Numbered from the stretch's first letter, positions 16,067 to 24,790 are shown. The stretch is 30,422 bases of DNA from Berkiella_A sp050252335 (GCA_050252335.1 JBFWLB010000035.1:1-30422); one strand, 5' to 3'. Program-made: numbers and translations. The notes: generated by a model not told the origin, from the letters alone.

Positions 16067-16772
16067 TAAAAATTATCAACCAGAGGTGCAGCCTCAAGGT
16101 ACAGTGTTACGCTGCGAAAATGTAGTCAAGATCTTTCAAGATGGGGATAGAACCATCCCTGTTTTAGGAAATATTAACTTTAGCGTTTCCTCACACGAGA
16201 GTATTGCTATTGTGGGGCGTTCAGGTTCTGGAAAAACAACTTTTATTCATATTTTGGGAGGCATTGAAAAGCCATCCAGTGGGAAAATTTATTTGAATGA
16301 AATGGAGTTATTGACCTTATCTGAGAAGAAGCGTGGTTTTTTGCGCAATCGAGTATTGGGTTTTATTTTTCAGTTCCACCATCTCCTTGCTGAGTTTACT
16401 GCCTTTGAAAATGTTTGTATGCCTTTACTGATCCGAGGCGAGCCTTTAAAAGATATCAAAGCAAAAAGTCTGTATTATTTGGACAAAGTTGGATTATTGG
16501 ACAGAAAAGAACATAAGCCAATGATGTTATCAGGGGGAGAGCGCCAACGTGTTGCGATTGCACGTGCCTTAGTTGCCGAGCCAAAATGTATTTTAGCGGA
16601 TGAGCCAACGGGTAATTTGGATGGCGAGAGTGCCGATCAAGTCTATGCGCTGATGATGCAACTTGCTAGAGAAGTGGGTACAAGCTTTGTCATTGTGACG
16701 CATGATGTTAATTTGGCAAATAAGATGGATAGGACTCTGGTTCTTGATCGAGGCGAGCTAAAAGAGCAATAG
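16056..16772 (+). CDS. lolD: Lipoprotein-releasing ABC transporter ATP-binding protein LolD
   Basis: 238 residues. ATPase of the Lol exporter, on the cytoplasmic face of the inner membrane. Walker A GRSGSGKTT, Q-loop FIFQFHHLLAEFTAFENV, ABC signature LSGGERQRVAIARAL, Walker B ILADEPTGNLD and H-loop VIVTHD are all intact. The HHLLAEFTAFENV stretch is characteristic of LolD. Tandem ATG codons start the gene; GGAGG at 16042-16046, inside lolC, is well placed 9 nt upstream. The 11-bp overlap with lolC supports co-translation. It is the last gene before a hairpin-rich convergent gap; no second permease follows. Confidence 0.95.
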   Translation: MMHNKNYQPEVQPQGTVLRCENVVKIFQDGDRTIPVLGNINFSVSSHESIAIVGRSGSGKTTFIHILGGIEKPSSGKIYLNEMELLTLSEKKRGFLRNRVLGFIFQFHHLLAEFTAFENVCMPLLIRGEPLKDIKAKSLYYLDKVGLLDRKEHKPMMLSGGERQRVAIARALVAEPKCILADEPTGNLDGESADQVYALMMQLAREVGTSFVIVTHDVNLANKMDRTLVLDRGELKEQ

Positions 16773-16804
16773 CTGCTGTTTTAAATATTTATGTTAACCT
16801 TGGT

Positions 16805-16837
16805 AACCCTCACCTGGCTGAAAGCCAGGTGAGGGTT
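16805..16837. repeat. Perfect 15-bp stem hairpin downstream of lolD
   Basis: AACCCTCACCTGGCT and its exact reverse complement flank a GAA loop. No T-run follows on either strand, so it looks more like a REP-type repeat than an intrinsic terminator, although it may halt or protect transcripts from both convergent genes. Confidence 0.7.
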
Positions 16838-16949
16838 AAATATGAGTAATGCATGAATGAAATCTTAAAAAATTAGAAGAGGGACGAGTAGGCACATACG
16901 ATGTAATTGTGTGGTAGGTTTCTTTTAAAAAATAATGTTGTGGCACTTT

Positions 16950-16985
16950 CCCTCTCCTGATGTCAGGAGAGGGTGCCCGAAGGGC
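16950..16985. repeat. Double hairpin repeat downstream of the DUF2062 gene
   Basis: CCCTCTCCTGA-tg-TCAGGAGAGGG (16950-16973, perfect 11-bp stem) is followed by GCCCgaaGGGC and GGGTGAGG. It has the same module plan as 2491-2528, again ending within about 20 bp of the minus-strand gene's stop codon. Confidence 0.7.
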
Positions 16986-17004
16986 GGGTGAGGTTAGATT
17001 TTAC

Positions 17005-17523
17005 TCAAAGAGAAGCTGCTTTTTTCTGCCGTCTTGCCCAAGCTCTTTTTATATGCCAATACCAAAGAATGCGTATCAGAATATTCGAACTAATCGCTAA
17101 GACACTACCACAAATGAAGCAGCCCAAGAGAAAAGGTTGCCAAATTGCGGCCAATCCACTCGTAAACCACTCCACAGATGCATCAAATTGAAAGCCGCGT
17201 GGTTCTCTTCCTAAAACATAAGCGCCCACTTTAAAAGCAAAGTAAAATACGGGTGGCATTGTGATAGGGTTGGTTAGCCATACAAGCGCAATTGAAATGG
17301 GTAAGTTTGCTCTTGCTAAAATAGCACAAGCTGCTGCCGGGATCATTTGGAAAGGCATCGGAATCATGGCGCAGAATAATCCAATGCTAAAAGCAGTGGA
17401 AACAGAATAACGATTCAATGACCAAAGATTTGGATTATGTAATAAGCTCCCAAACATTTTTAAATGCTTATGGTCTTTCACTTTATGATGTGGAATAAAT
17501 TTTTTTAGTAATTTTTTGGGCAT
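17005..17523 (-). CDS. DUF2062 family inner-membrane protein
   Basis: 172 residues. Family signatures include the N-terminal LLHNPNLWSLNRYSVSTAFSIG, then GLFCAMIPMPFQMIPAA, a conserved NPITMPPVFYFAFKVG segment, and a C-terminal hydrophobic segment (about 130-152) followed by a basic tail. Two to three membrane helices are likely. Function is unknown; the gene often lies beside comEC and lol genes in gammaproteobacteria, as here. Its ATG is only 12 bp from the comEC ATG on the opposite strand, so its promoter must lie within or very near comEC's 5' end. Confidence 0.85.
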   Translation of the reverse strand: MPKKLLKKFIPHHKVKDHKHLKMFGSLLHNPNLWSLNRYSVSTAFSIGLFCAMIPMPFQMIPAAACAILARANLPISIALVWLTNPITMPPVFYFAFKVGAYVLGREPRGFQFDASVEWFTSGLAAIWQPFLLGCFICGSVLAISSNILIRILWYWHIKRAWARRQKKAASL

Positions 17524-17535
17524 AAGATTTAGCCA

Positions 17536-19839
17536 ATGATCTTAACTGTACTTTCACTGGGTGCTTTGCTCGGTGCGCTATTATTGACAAGTTGTCCGAC
17601 AGTGCCCAGTGGTAGTTTTATATTATTACTATTAGGTTGTGGCATTGTATTTGTATTTAGTCAAGCTTGCCTACGACATAAATATCAAAACAAATATTTA
17701 AGCGTATTTTTCCTGAGTTTTATACTAAGCTTTAGTTGGGCGTATGTCCAGACCCAACAGCGTTTAGCCTGGCAGCTTCCAGTAGCTTGGACAAACAAAG
17801 AAATTAAGCTTTCGGGCTATATAATTGATCAAGCAACCACAGAGGACAATAAGGCAAGATACACAGTCAAGCCATTTAGTATAAATGGAGAAAAGCTGCA
17901 TAACAAGCATCTTAAAATTCAATTGTATTGGATGCATCCCACAGCAAAACTATCCCCAGGTAATCAAATAGAAGCGACTGTTAAGCTGAAAGCTTTAAGA
18001 GGCTTATACAATCCGGGAGCCTCAGACGAAGAAAAATATTGGTTTCTAGAAGGCTTAAAAGCACGCGGCAAAATTGTGTCATTAGAGGCAGTCAAAGAAG
18101 GGGACTTTTCATTAACTGTCTTCAGACAAGCCATTGCAAACCGTTTGCATCAGCTTTTTCCTGATGAGGAATTTTTGCCGGTAATTACAGCACTGACCAT
18201 TGGGATCCGCTCAGGTTTAGATCCAAAGAGCAGAGATATTTTTCAGAAGACGGGGACAAGTCATTTATTGGCTATTTCAGGATTACATTTAGGGTTGGTT
18301 GCTGCATTTTGTTTTCTATTTATAAAACGCCTTGCTTGTGTATTCCCTCGTCTTTTGCTGAGATTTCCCGCGCCGTGTATTGCCGCAGTTGTGACCCTTG
18401 GCTTTTCTTTTTTATATGCGTTATTGGCAGGATTTTCATTACCAACACAGCGTGCATTTATTATGATCAGCGTTGCAATGCTGAGTATTTTGTTAAAAAG
18501 GAAAATTTTTAGCTGGCAAGCTTTTTTATTTGCATTACTTTTAGTGATTTTGCATGATCCTTTATGTGTGTTGCAAGCAGGATTTTGGTTATCGTTTTGT
18601 GCAGTCGCGGCATTATTAATGGCAAAAGAAAGCCTTCCCGAAAAATCCTGGCGTAAGTGGTGGCAACCGCAATGGGTTGCTTTTGTTGGGCTGTTGCCTC
18701 TTACGGTTCTTTTTTTTAATCAAGTAAGTTTAATTTCTCCAATTGCAAATATTTTTGCTATACCGATTGTTGCAGCTGTGGTAGTGCCTATCAGTTTATT
18801 AGGCGTTATCTTTATTTATCCGATTGAAGTTTTGGGAGAATTTTTAATTAGGGTTGCTGTGATTTGCTTTTCTGTGGTGTGGCAGTTATTAGATTTCTTA
18901 AGTCATATCCCTTTTGCAGCTGTTTCTTTAGCTGGATTATCTTCTGGGATCATTTTCTTAAGTATTATCGGGACCTTGCTTTTATTAAGTCCTAAGGGAA
19001 TGCCTGGAAAACCGCTCGCAATTTTGTTTTATATGCCACTCTTATTCGTAAGGCCGCACATACCTTATGAACAAGCGCGCATTAGCATTTTGGATGTGGG
19101 TCAAGGATTGTCTACAGTCATAGAGACTCAAAATCATGTCATGCTCTTTGATACAGGGCCACAGTATGGTCAATATACTAATGCGGGTAGCAAAGTAATT
19201 TTACCTTATTTACATGCTAGAAAAATTCAGCATATTGATAAAGTTCTTATCAGTCATCATGATCTTGATCATCGAGGAGGACTAAGTAGTTTGCTGGATT
19301 TTCCGATTACAGAAATTCAGAGTAGTGAGCCTGAGCTGCTTCAGGGGACTGTTTCTACTCGGCTTTCTGTGTGCCAAAGAGATCAATCGTGGCAATGGGA
19401 TGGTGTGTTGTTTGAAATATTACATCCCTATGGACCAGAGCAAAAGAGGAATGATCGTTCTTGCGTCTTAAAAATTACTGCCAATCAGCAGTCTATTTTG
19501 ATTCCAGGCGATATTACACAGCAAGTGGAGCACAAGTTAGTGCATCATGCAAAGGCAAAATTAAAAAGTGATATCTTAATAGTGCCGCATCATGGTAGCT
19601 TAACCTCCTCTTCAGCGGCTTTTATAGATGCTGTCTCGCCTTTGTATGCGGTGTTTGCCGTTGGCTATGGTAATCATTATGGCTTTCCAAAAGCGGATGT
19701 GTTGCAAAGATATGAAAGAGTTGGTTCAGAAAACTTATTAACTTATGATTCAGGCACCATTATTTTTGACTTAGGCAAAGCGCAGAAATTGACACCGCCT
19801 ATGAAATGGCGGGAAACTGCGAAGCGGAATTGGCATTAG
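17536..19839 (+). CDS. comEC: DNA internalization channel ComEC/Rec2
   Basis: 767 residues, close to the usual length. Inner-membrane channel that moves single-stranded DNA into the cytoplasm during natural transformation. N-terminal helices and an OB-like domain (about 30-190) precede the Competence domain (about 205-480), with the hallmark GTSHLLAISGLHLGLVAA. A C-terminal metallo-beta-lactamase-like domain (about 515-760) carries DVGQG, HHDLDHRGG (about 573), LIPGDIT and PHHGS (about 685), retaining the metal ligands. No frameshift is seen, so the gene appears functional. Divergent from DUF2062; exbB begins 30 bp downstream. Whether the organism is competent depends on comEA, pilus and comF genes outside the window. 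Confidence 0.95.
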   Translation: MILTVLSLGALLGALLLTSCPTVPSGSFILLLLGCGIVFVFSQACLRHKYQNKYLSVFFLSFILSFSWAYVQTQQRLAWQLPVAWTNKEIKLSGYIIDQATTEDNKARYTVKPFSINGEKLHNKHLKIQLYWMHPTAKLSPGNQIEATVKLKALRGLYNPGASDEEKYWFLEGLKARGKIVSLEAVKEGDFSLTVFRQAIANRLHQLFPDEEFLPVITALTIGIRSGLDPKSRDIFQKTGTSHLLAISGLHLGLVAAFCFLFIKRLACVFPRLLLRFPAPCIAAVVTLGFSFLYALLAGFSLPTQRAFIMISVAMLSILLKRKIFSWQAFLFALLLVILHDPLCVLQAGFWLSFCAVAALLMAKESLPEKSWRKWWQPQWVAFVGLLPLTVLFFNQVSLISPIANIFAIPIVAAVVVPISLLGVIFIYPIEVLGEFLIRVAVICFSVVWQLLDFLSHIPFAAVSLAGLSSGIIFLSIIGTLLLLSPKGMPGKPLAILFYMPLLFVRPHIPYEQARISILDVGQGLSTVIETQNHVMLFDTGPQYGQYTNAGSKVILPYLHARKIQHIDKVLISHHDLDHRGGLSSLLDFPITEIQSSEPELLQGTVSTRLSVCQRDQSWQWDGVLFEILHPYGPEQKRNDRSCVLKITANQQSILIPGDITQQVEHKLVHHAKAKLKSDILIVPHHGSLTSSSAAFIDAVSPLYAVFAVGYGNHYGFPKADVLQRYERVGSENLLTYDSGTIIFDLGKAQKLTPPMKWRETAKRNWH

Positions 19840-19869
19840 GATGAAAGTGAAGCTGCTTAGGAGGTAGAA

Positions 19870-20496
19870 GTGTTGGTATTATTTCAATCAGGTGGATGGT
19901 TAATGTGGCCTTTACTTGTATGTTCTATTATTTCGCTTGCCATTGTGGTTGAACGGGCATGGACTTTGCGCGAGACTAATATATTGCCACCTGACTTAGT
20001 AAAATCGATACTGAGTGAACTATCCAAAAAAAATCAAAACGTGCATTTACCTAATTTAGCTTATAGCAGCCCATTGGGTACCATTTTAGCTGTTGGTCTA
20101 AAGTATAGTGAGAATGGTGTCACTATTATGCGTACTCGCATGGAAGAGCAGGGGCGCCAAGTTGTGATGCGGCTTGAGAAATATTTAAATGCTTTAGGTA
20201 CCATTGCATCTGTTTCCCCACTCTTGGGGTTACTGGGTACTGTAATGGGGATGATTAATATATTCACAGCACTTAATTTATATGAGACAGCCAACACGGA
20301 AGTCTTAGCAGGAGGTATTGCACAGGCGCTCTTAACAACCGCTTTTGGTTTATCCATTGCTATACCCAGCTTAATGTTTCATCGTCATTTCCAAAGAAAA
20401 ATTGATGAGTTATCTGTTAAACTAGAAAATGAGAGTTTGTTATTGATCGATGGCTTGAAGGCTATTGTACCAAGGCAAAAAAAGGTCATTATCTAA
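19870..20496 (+). CDS. exbB: ExbB/TolQ-family proton channel subunit
   Basis: 208 residues. With ExbD it forms a proton-driven motor in the inner membrane. One N-terminal helix (about 14-32), a cytoplasmic loop, and two further helices (about 105-135 and 148-175) follow the MotA/TolQ/ExbB plan, including the GTIASVSPLLGLLGTVMGM signature. AGGAGG (19859-19864) lies 5 nt before the GTG start; the next codon, TTG, would give 8 nt and is an alternative. exbD follows 35 bp later. No tonB or tol-pal gene is nearby; this ExbB/D pair next to comEC/lpxK is a recurrent gammaproteobacterial arrangement whose partner protein is unclear. Confidence 0.92.
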   Translation: MLVLFQSGGWLMWPLLVCSIISLAIVVERAWTLRETNILPPDLVKSILSELSKKNQNVHLPNLAYSSPLGTILAVGLKYSENGVTIMRTRMEEQGRQVVMRLEKYLNALGTIASVSPLLGLLGTVMGMINIFTALNLYETANTEVLAGGIAQALLTTAFGLSIAIPSLMFHRHFQRKIDELSVKLENESLLLIDGLKAIVPRQKKVII

Positions 20497-20531
20497 GATA
20501 ATTATGAAAACTAGATTAATTTGATGGTATA

Positions 20532-20987
20532 ATGACAATGAAATTTAGAAGCAAAACTCGCTCAGAGGTTGATATTAATGTAACACCATTAATTGATGTT
20601 GTATTTTTACTACTCATCTTTTTTATGGTGTCGACAACGTTTAAGAAAAATACCCAACTAAATGTTCAATTACCCCAGGCGTCTACCCAAGTATCTACAA
20701 CAGAAAGTAGTGTTATTCGTATTCTGATAGACAGCAAAGGTCAGTATGAATTAGATGGGAAATTATATAACCGTGCAACACTAAAAATGTTATCTGAACA
20801 ACTTCTAGTGGGTTATTCTCAAGAAAGTCCACTCTTAATCATGGGAGATAAAGAGGCGCCGCACCAATCCTTGGTTTCATTGCTTGAGTTGGCTGCGGAT
20901 TTAAATATCTCGAAGGTAAGGATATTGGCACAATTTGAAGACAAAGAAGATAATGCATACAAATCCTATGAAAAACAGACCCATTGA
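20532..20987 (+). CDS. exbD: ExbD/TolR-family proton channel subunit
   Basis: 151 residues. Short cytoplasmic N-terminus with the family motif DINVTPLIDVVFLLLIFFMV; the Asp in PLID is the essential protonatable residue of the single helix (about 17-37). A periplasmic domain follows (about 45-140). ATG at 20532 or the third codon ATG at 20538 could be the start; neither has a strong Shine-Dalgarno. The 3' end overlaps the beginning of msbA, indicating co-transcription with exbB and the lipid A genes. Confidence 0.93.
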   Translation: MTMKFRSKTRSEVDINVTPLIDVVFLLLIFFMVSTTFKKNTQLNVQLPQASTQVSTTESSVIRILIDSKGQYELDGKLYNRATLKMLSEQLLVGYSQESPLLIMGDKEAPHQSLVSLLELAADLNISKVRILAQFEDKEDNAYKSYEKQTH

Positions 20988-22779
20988 TTCTCAGAAAAAA
21001 GTTTATAAAAGACTGTTGTCTTATGTTTGGCCTTATCGCGCTGCATTTTTTTTAGCGCTGTTTGGTAATCTTTTATACGGTGTTGTCGATGCAGGCTTCA
21101 TCAAATTATTTGAACCACTGCTCAATAAAGGTTTTGTTGATAGAGATCAAAACTTTATTCGATGGATCCCGCTTATGGTGATCTCTATCTTTTTCGTGCG
21201 TGGTATCGCAACTTTTCTCTCAACCTATTTTATGGGATGGGTGGGTCGCAATGTAGTGATGAATTTTAGGCAGCAGATGTTTCAGCATTTGTTGAAATTA
21301 CCAACTTATTACTACGATCGAATTACGTCTGGTGAAATACTTTCTAAAATAACCTATAACGTTGAGCAAGTAGCAGATGCGTGCAGTGATGCCATTACGG
21401 TAATGGTGCGCGAATCTTGTACGGCTATTGCTTTAATAGCGGTGATGGTTTCAATTAGCTGGCGTTTGACACTGCTATTTGCAATCACCGTGCCTATCAT
21501 GGCATGCATTATGCATTTTGTGAGTAAAAGAATGCGTTCTGTATCTGCTTATATTCAAGAATCAATGGGGCGTGTGACCCATGTGGCAGAAGAAGCAATA
21601 GAAGGTCAAAAAGTCATTAAAGCGTTTGGCGGTCAAGCGTATGAGTTGTCACGTTTCGCCAAAGCAACACAATACAATCGTCATCAGGAAATGAAACTGA
21701 TAGTTACTTCTGCCATTAGCATTCCTATGATTCAAATTGTTGGGGCAGTTGCCTTAGCCTTTACGGTTTATTTAGCAACCTTAAATCCCGAGCATACGAT
21801 GCGAACAGCGATTACGCCAGGGGCTTTTGCTGCGATGATCACCGCTATGATTGCGCTCTTAAAACCGATTAAGCAATTAACCAAAGTAAACAGCAACATT
21901 CAAAAAGGGATTGCAGGAGCCGCAAGTATTTTTGCATTCTTAGATGAAGAAACAGAAATAGATAAAGCAAAAAATCCTGTGACCTCCAGAATGGCAGGTG
22001 ATATTGCATTTAAGCATGTTTCTTTTAGTTATAAGACACAAAATCCAGAAAATCCTTTAGCTTCAACAGTCAAACAACAAACCTTGGATAATATTAATTT
22101 TGAAGCAAAGGCGGGTGAAACAATCGCCATTGTAGGGCGCTCAGGTGGTGGAAAATCAACCATCGTCAATTTGTTGCCACGTTTTTATGAGGCACAAGGA
22201 CAGATCACCATTGATGGTGTCGATGTAAAAGACATCCCGTTGAAAGATTTGAGAAGAAATATCTCTATTGTGAGTCAACAAGTCACTTTATTTAACGATA
22301 CGATTGCTAAAAATATTGCTTATGGCACAGAAGCGACAATGGAAGAAATACGAGAGGCCGCTAAACTCGCTCATGCCTTTGATTTCATTGAGCGTTTATC
22401 GGAAGGATTTGACACAGTCATTGGTGAGAATGGTGTGCGTTTGTCCGGTGGGCAACGTCAAAGAATTGCAATTGCACGTGCTATTTTAAAGAAAGCACCT
22501 ATATTGATCTTAGATGAAGCAACCAGCAGCTTAGATACAGAATCAGAACGTCATATTCAATCAGCCCTGGATAGACTGATGAGCCAATGCACAACCTTGG
22601 TGATTGCGCATCGATTATCCACTATTCAAAATGCAGATAGGATTATGGTTATTGATAAAGGTAGAATTATTGAATTAGGAACACATGAAGAACTCATGGC
22701 TTCTAAGGGACTTTATAGCAGCTTACGTGTTATGCAGTATCAAGAACGTGATTCTATGCCTGAAATCGTTAATAGTTAA
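20953..22779 (+). CDS. msbA: Lipid A export ATP-binding/permease protein MsbA
   Basis: About 608 residues from the ATG at 20953. Homodimeric ABC flippase that moves lipid A-core across the inner membrane. A six-helix ABC membrane domain (about 15-320) contains EEAIEGQKVIKAFGGQ. The ATPase domain (about 345-595) has Walker A GRSGGGKST, Q-loop SQQVTLFN, signature LSGGQRQRIAIARAIL, Walker B ILILDEATSSLD and the switch His in IAHRLSTI. The frame extends upstream to a TTG at 20935, and another ATG is at 20968; 20953 is preferred because an AAGAAG stretch precedes it. All options overlap exbD. lpxK follows within 12 bp, matching the E. coli msbA-lpxK order. Confidence 0.93.
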   Translation: MHTNPMKNRPIDSQKKVYKRLLSYVWPYRAAFFLALFGNLLYGVVDAGFIKLFEPLLNKGFVDRDQNFIRWIPLMVISIFFVRGIATFLSTYFMGWVGRNVVMNFRQQMFQHLLKLPTYYYDRITSGEILSKITYNVEQVADACSDAITVMVRESCTAIALIAVMVSISWRLTLLFAITVPIMACIMHFVSKRMRSVSAYIQESMGRVTHVAEEAIEGQKVIKAFGGQAYELSRFAKATQYNRHQEMKLIVTSAISIPMIQIVGAVALAFTVYLATLNPEHTMRTAITPGAFAAMITAMIALLKPIKQLTKVNSNIQKGIAGAASIFAFLDEETEIDKAKNPVTSRMAGDIAFKHVSFSYKTQNPENPLASTVKQQTLDNINFEAKAGETIAIVGRSGGGKSTIVNLLPRFYEAQGQITIDGVDVKDIPLKDLRRNISIVSQQVTLFNDTIAKNIAYGTEATMEEIREAAKLAHAFDFIERLSEGFDTVIGENGVRLSGGQRQRIAIARAILKKAPILILDEATSSLDTESERHIQSALDRLMSQCTTLVIAHRLSTIQNADRIMVIDKGRIIELGTHEELMASKGLYSSLRVMQYQERDSMPEIVNS

Positions 22780-22790
22780 GATATGACTTT

Positions 22791-23843
22791 ATGGGAAAAT
22801 GGTTTGAACGATATATACATAAAATTTGGTATCCCGTATCAAAACCATTTTCTTATTACCTTATCTTAGCATTATTGCTACCTTTCTCTTTTCTATACAC
22901 CGTTATTGCAACATTCAGAAAATTTTACTTACAACATCACAAGCAAGTAGTTGTTACAAAATGCCCTGTCTGCGTCGTTGGTAATATAGCCGTTGGCGGT
23001 ACGGGGAAAACACCTTTTGTTATTTTTTTTGCAGCCCTGTTGAAACAGCATGGTTTTAAGCCTGGTATTGTGTCACGTGGCTATTCAGGCAGCAAAGCGC
23101 GTAATGATGTTGTTTTAGTTGATAGCCAAGCCGCTGTTGCTTTTGTGGGAGAAGAGCCAAAGCTCATTCATCAAAAAACACAATGTCCTGTTGTTGTCGG
23201 TGTTCACCGTAATCAGTGTATTCAGAAATTATGTCAATCTTTTCCTGAGGTCGACATCATTATCAGTGATGATGGTTTGCAGCACTATGCTATGCATAGA
23301 GATCTTGAAATTGGCTTAATGGATGGCATTAGAAAATTCGGTAATGGTTTTTGTTTACCTGCGGGACCACTCAGAGAGCCTTGTCAAAGATTCAAGCATG
23401 TTGACTTTGTTGTTGTGAAACAAAGTCGATTAAAACCAGGTCGTATGAAGCAAAAAATCTTTAAAGATGCTTTTGATATGCAATTGCAGCCTCAGAAGTG
23501 GGTGAATGTAAAAGATAATAGCCAGCAAGTACCTTTAGAGTATTTTCAAGGAAAGATAGTTCATGCGGTTACAGGTATTGGGAATCCATCAAGTTTCTTT
23601 GAGCTGTTATCTGGTTTAGGTATTAAATTTATTCCGCAGGTTTATCCTGATCATTATGCTTACACAGAAAATGATTTCAATTTTGGAGATGAACTTCCTG
23701 TCATTATGACAGAGAAAGATGCCATAAAATGTACACAATTTGCAGATGCTCAGTTTTGGATGTTAGCTTTAACGGTTAGTTTGCCAGACGATTTTGACAC
23801 ACTGCTCATCAATAAAATAAAATCAATACAAAAGAAGGATTAG
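22791..23843 (+). CDS. lpxK: Tetraacyldisaccharide 4'-kinase LpxK
   Basis: 350 residues. Phosphorylates the 4' position of the lipid A disaccharide at the inner membrane. An N-terminal membrane-associating helix (about 21-45) is followed by the P-loop VGGTGKTP (about 67-74), then GIVSRGYSG and the ISDDGLQHYAMHRD segment (DDGLQH conserved in LpxK). The C-terminal half contains VTGIGNPSSFFELL and the MTEKDAIKC motif. It lies directly behind msbA (11 bp) and 5 bp before the Trm112 gene. No strong ribosome binding site is visible. Presence of lpxK and msbA shows the cell makes lipid A. Confidence 0.95.
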   Translation: MGKWFERYIHKIWYPVSKPFSYYLILALLLPFSFLYTVIATFRKFYLQHHKQVVVTKCPVCVVGNIAVGGTGKTPFVIFFAALLKQHGFKPGIVSRGYSGSKARNDVVLVDSQAAVAFVGEEPKLIHQKTQCPVVVGVHRNQCIQKLCQSFPEVDIIISDDGLQHYAMHRDLEIGLMDGIRKFGNGFCLPAGPLREPCQRFKHVDFVVVKQSRLKPGRMKQKIFKDAFDMQLQPQKWVNVKDNSQQVPLEYFQGKIVHAVTGIGNPSSFFELLSGLGIKFIPQVYPDHYAYTENDFNFGDELPVIMTEKDAIKCTQFADAQFWMLALTVSLPDDFDTLLINKIKSIQKKD

Positions 23844-23848
23844 AAAAG

Positions 23849-24040
23849 ATGGATAAAAAATTATTAGAAATACTCGCCTGTCCGCTTTGTAAACAGTCGC
23901 TTATCTATTTGAAAGACAAAAAAGAACTGGTATGTAAAGCCGATCGCTTAGCCTACCCTATCAAAGAAGACATTCCCGTTATGTTGGAAGATGAAGCACG
24001 TAAACTGGATTTAGAAGAGGTAGAAAAAATTGCAAGTTAA
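23849..24040 (+). CDS. Trm112-family protein (YcaR-like)
   Basis: 63 residues, the normal size. CPLCK at the N-terminus, then LVCKADRLAYPIKEDIPVMLEDEAR, are the family signature of bacterial Trm112/UPF0434 proteins. These small zinc-ribbon-like proteins sit between lpxK and kdsB in many gammaproteobacteria; relatives in eukaryotes and archaea stabilise methyltransferases, and the bacterial role is not settled. AAGGATTAG just upstream supplies a ribosome binding site. The 3' end overlaps the next gene by 11 bp. Confidence 0.92.
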   Translation: MDKKLLEILACPLCKQSLIYLKDKKELVCKADRLAYPIKEDIPVMLEDEARKLDLEEVEKIAS

Positions 24041-24509
24041 AGTTTTATTTGTTTGCATGGGAAATATTTGTCGCTCGCCTACCGCTGAGGCAGTATTTAC
24101 CGCATTTGTTTCTAAAGCGGGGCTTCAGCAGCATATTATGATAGATTCAGCAGGAACACATGCCTATCATATTGGTGAAGCGCCTGATACGCGCTCGATT
24201 GCAGCAGGATTGAAAAGAGGTTATGCCTTAGGGCATTTGGTTGCAAGACAGGTAAATACTTCTGATTTTAGTGCTTTTGATTATATCGTAGCTATGGATA
24301 AAAATAATCATCACTTGCTTATGGCGCAATGTCCAGATGTGCTGCAATATAAAATATCACTCTTGTTAGAGCATGCAAGTGATATTGAAGAAGCAGAAGT
24401 GCCAGATCCTTATTATGGGGGTGAGCAAGGTTTTTTCAGGGTTATTGACTTGATAGAATCGGGTGCAAAAGCCTTGTTAGAAAAGATTCGCAAGGAAAGC
24501 TTGATTTAA
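24030..24509 (+). CDS. Low-molecular-weight protein tyrosine phosphatase
   Basis: 159 residues. The catalytic P-loop C-M-G-N-I-C-R-S lies at the N-terminus (VLFVCMGNICRSPTAEAVF) and the general-acid Asp is in VPDPYYGG. The chosen TTG at 24030 is supported by GAGG 9 nt upstream and because the next Met would cut into the P-loop. It overlaps Trm112 by 11 bp, so it is translationally coupled. Family members dephosphorylate tyrosine kinases of polysaccharide export (Wzb), arginine phosphate (YwlE) or host proteins (PtpA). No Wzc-like kinase is in the window. It takes the place where kdsB usually follows Trm112. Cytoplasmic unless exported. Confidence 0.93.
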   Translation: MQVKVLFVCMGNICRSPTAEAVFTAFVSKAGLQQHIMIDSAGTHAYHIGEAPDTRSIAAGLKRGYALGHLVARQVNTSDFSAFDYIVAMDKNNHHLLMAQCPDVLQYKISLLLEHASDIEEAEVPDPYYGGEQGFFRVIDLIESGAKALLEKIRKESLI

Positions 24510-24527
24510 AAATTTTTATCTTTCTTT

Positions 24528-24561
24528 GTTCGCAAAGCGAACATTTTCTCACTTTGTAAAG
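24528..24561. repeat. 34-bp dispersed repeat with palindrome GTTCGCAAAGCGAAC
   Basis: Identical over 34 bp to 30361-30394; its 15-bp palindrome is also at 2470-2484. It lies just after the phosphatase stop. Confidence 0.85.
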
Positions 24562-24567
24562 GGAGAC

Positions 24568-24593
24568 GCTCGTGCAGCGTAGCTGCGCCGAGC
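24568..24593. repeat. Hairpin within the convergent gap 24510-24829
   Basis: GCTCG-t-GCAGC and GCTGC-gc-CGAGC pair around a GTA loop. It is part of the repeat cluster separating the phosphatase and coiled-coil genes. Confidence 0.6.
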
Positions 24594-24630
24594 AGAGGGA
24601 TTTAGCTGTTTGACCTTAAATCCACAGCAT

Positions 24631-24701
24631 AAATCCCCCTTGCGCACTTATCAGTGCGCGTCCCCCTTCAAAAAGTGGGATTCTGATTCGCTATGCTCAT
24701 C
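24631..24701 (+). repeat. 71-bp dispersed intergenic repeat, copy A
   Basis: Matches 30267-30337 at equal length with five substitutions (66/71). It contains the stem GCGCACT-tatc-AGTGCGC; the stem is invariant and the loop differs between copies. Confidence 0.88.
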
Positions 24702-24754
24702 GATAAGTATGTACACCCTTACAGAGCACAAGATATATGCATCTCGTAGACCAA

Positions 24755-24784
24755 TTTTGGGAGAAGAAGCCCCTTCTCCCAAAA
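24755..24784. repeat. 12-bp stem hairpin near the coiled-coil gene 3' end
   Basis: TTTTGGGAGAAG pairs with CTTCTCCCAAAA around a 6-nt loop. A-rich and T-rich ends on both sides could allow bidirectional termination. The preceding ACCAATTTTGGGAG string is shared with 2498-2511. Confidence 0.6.
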
Positions 24785-24790
24785 TGAATA

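Noticed and set aside
16805..16837. Intrinsic terminator of lolD
   Set aside because: The stem is strong, but no T-run follows on either strand. It is reported only as a hairpin repeat.
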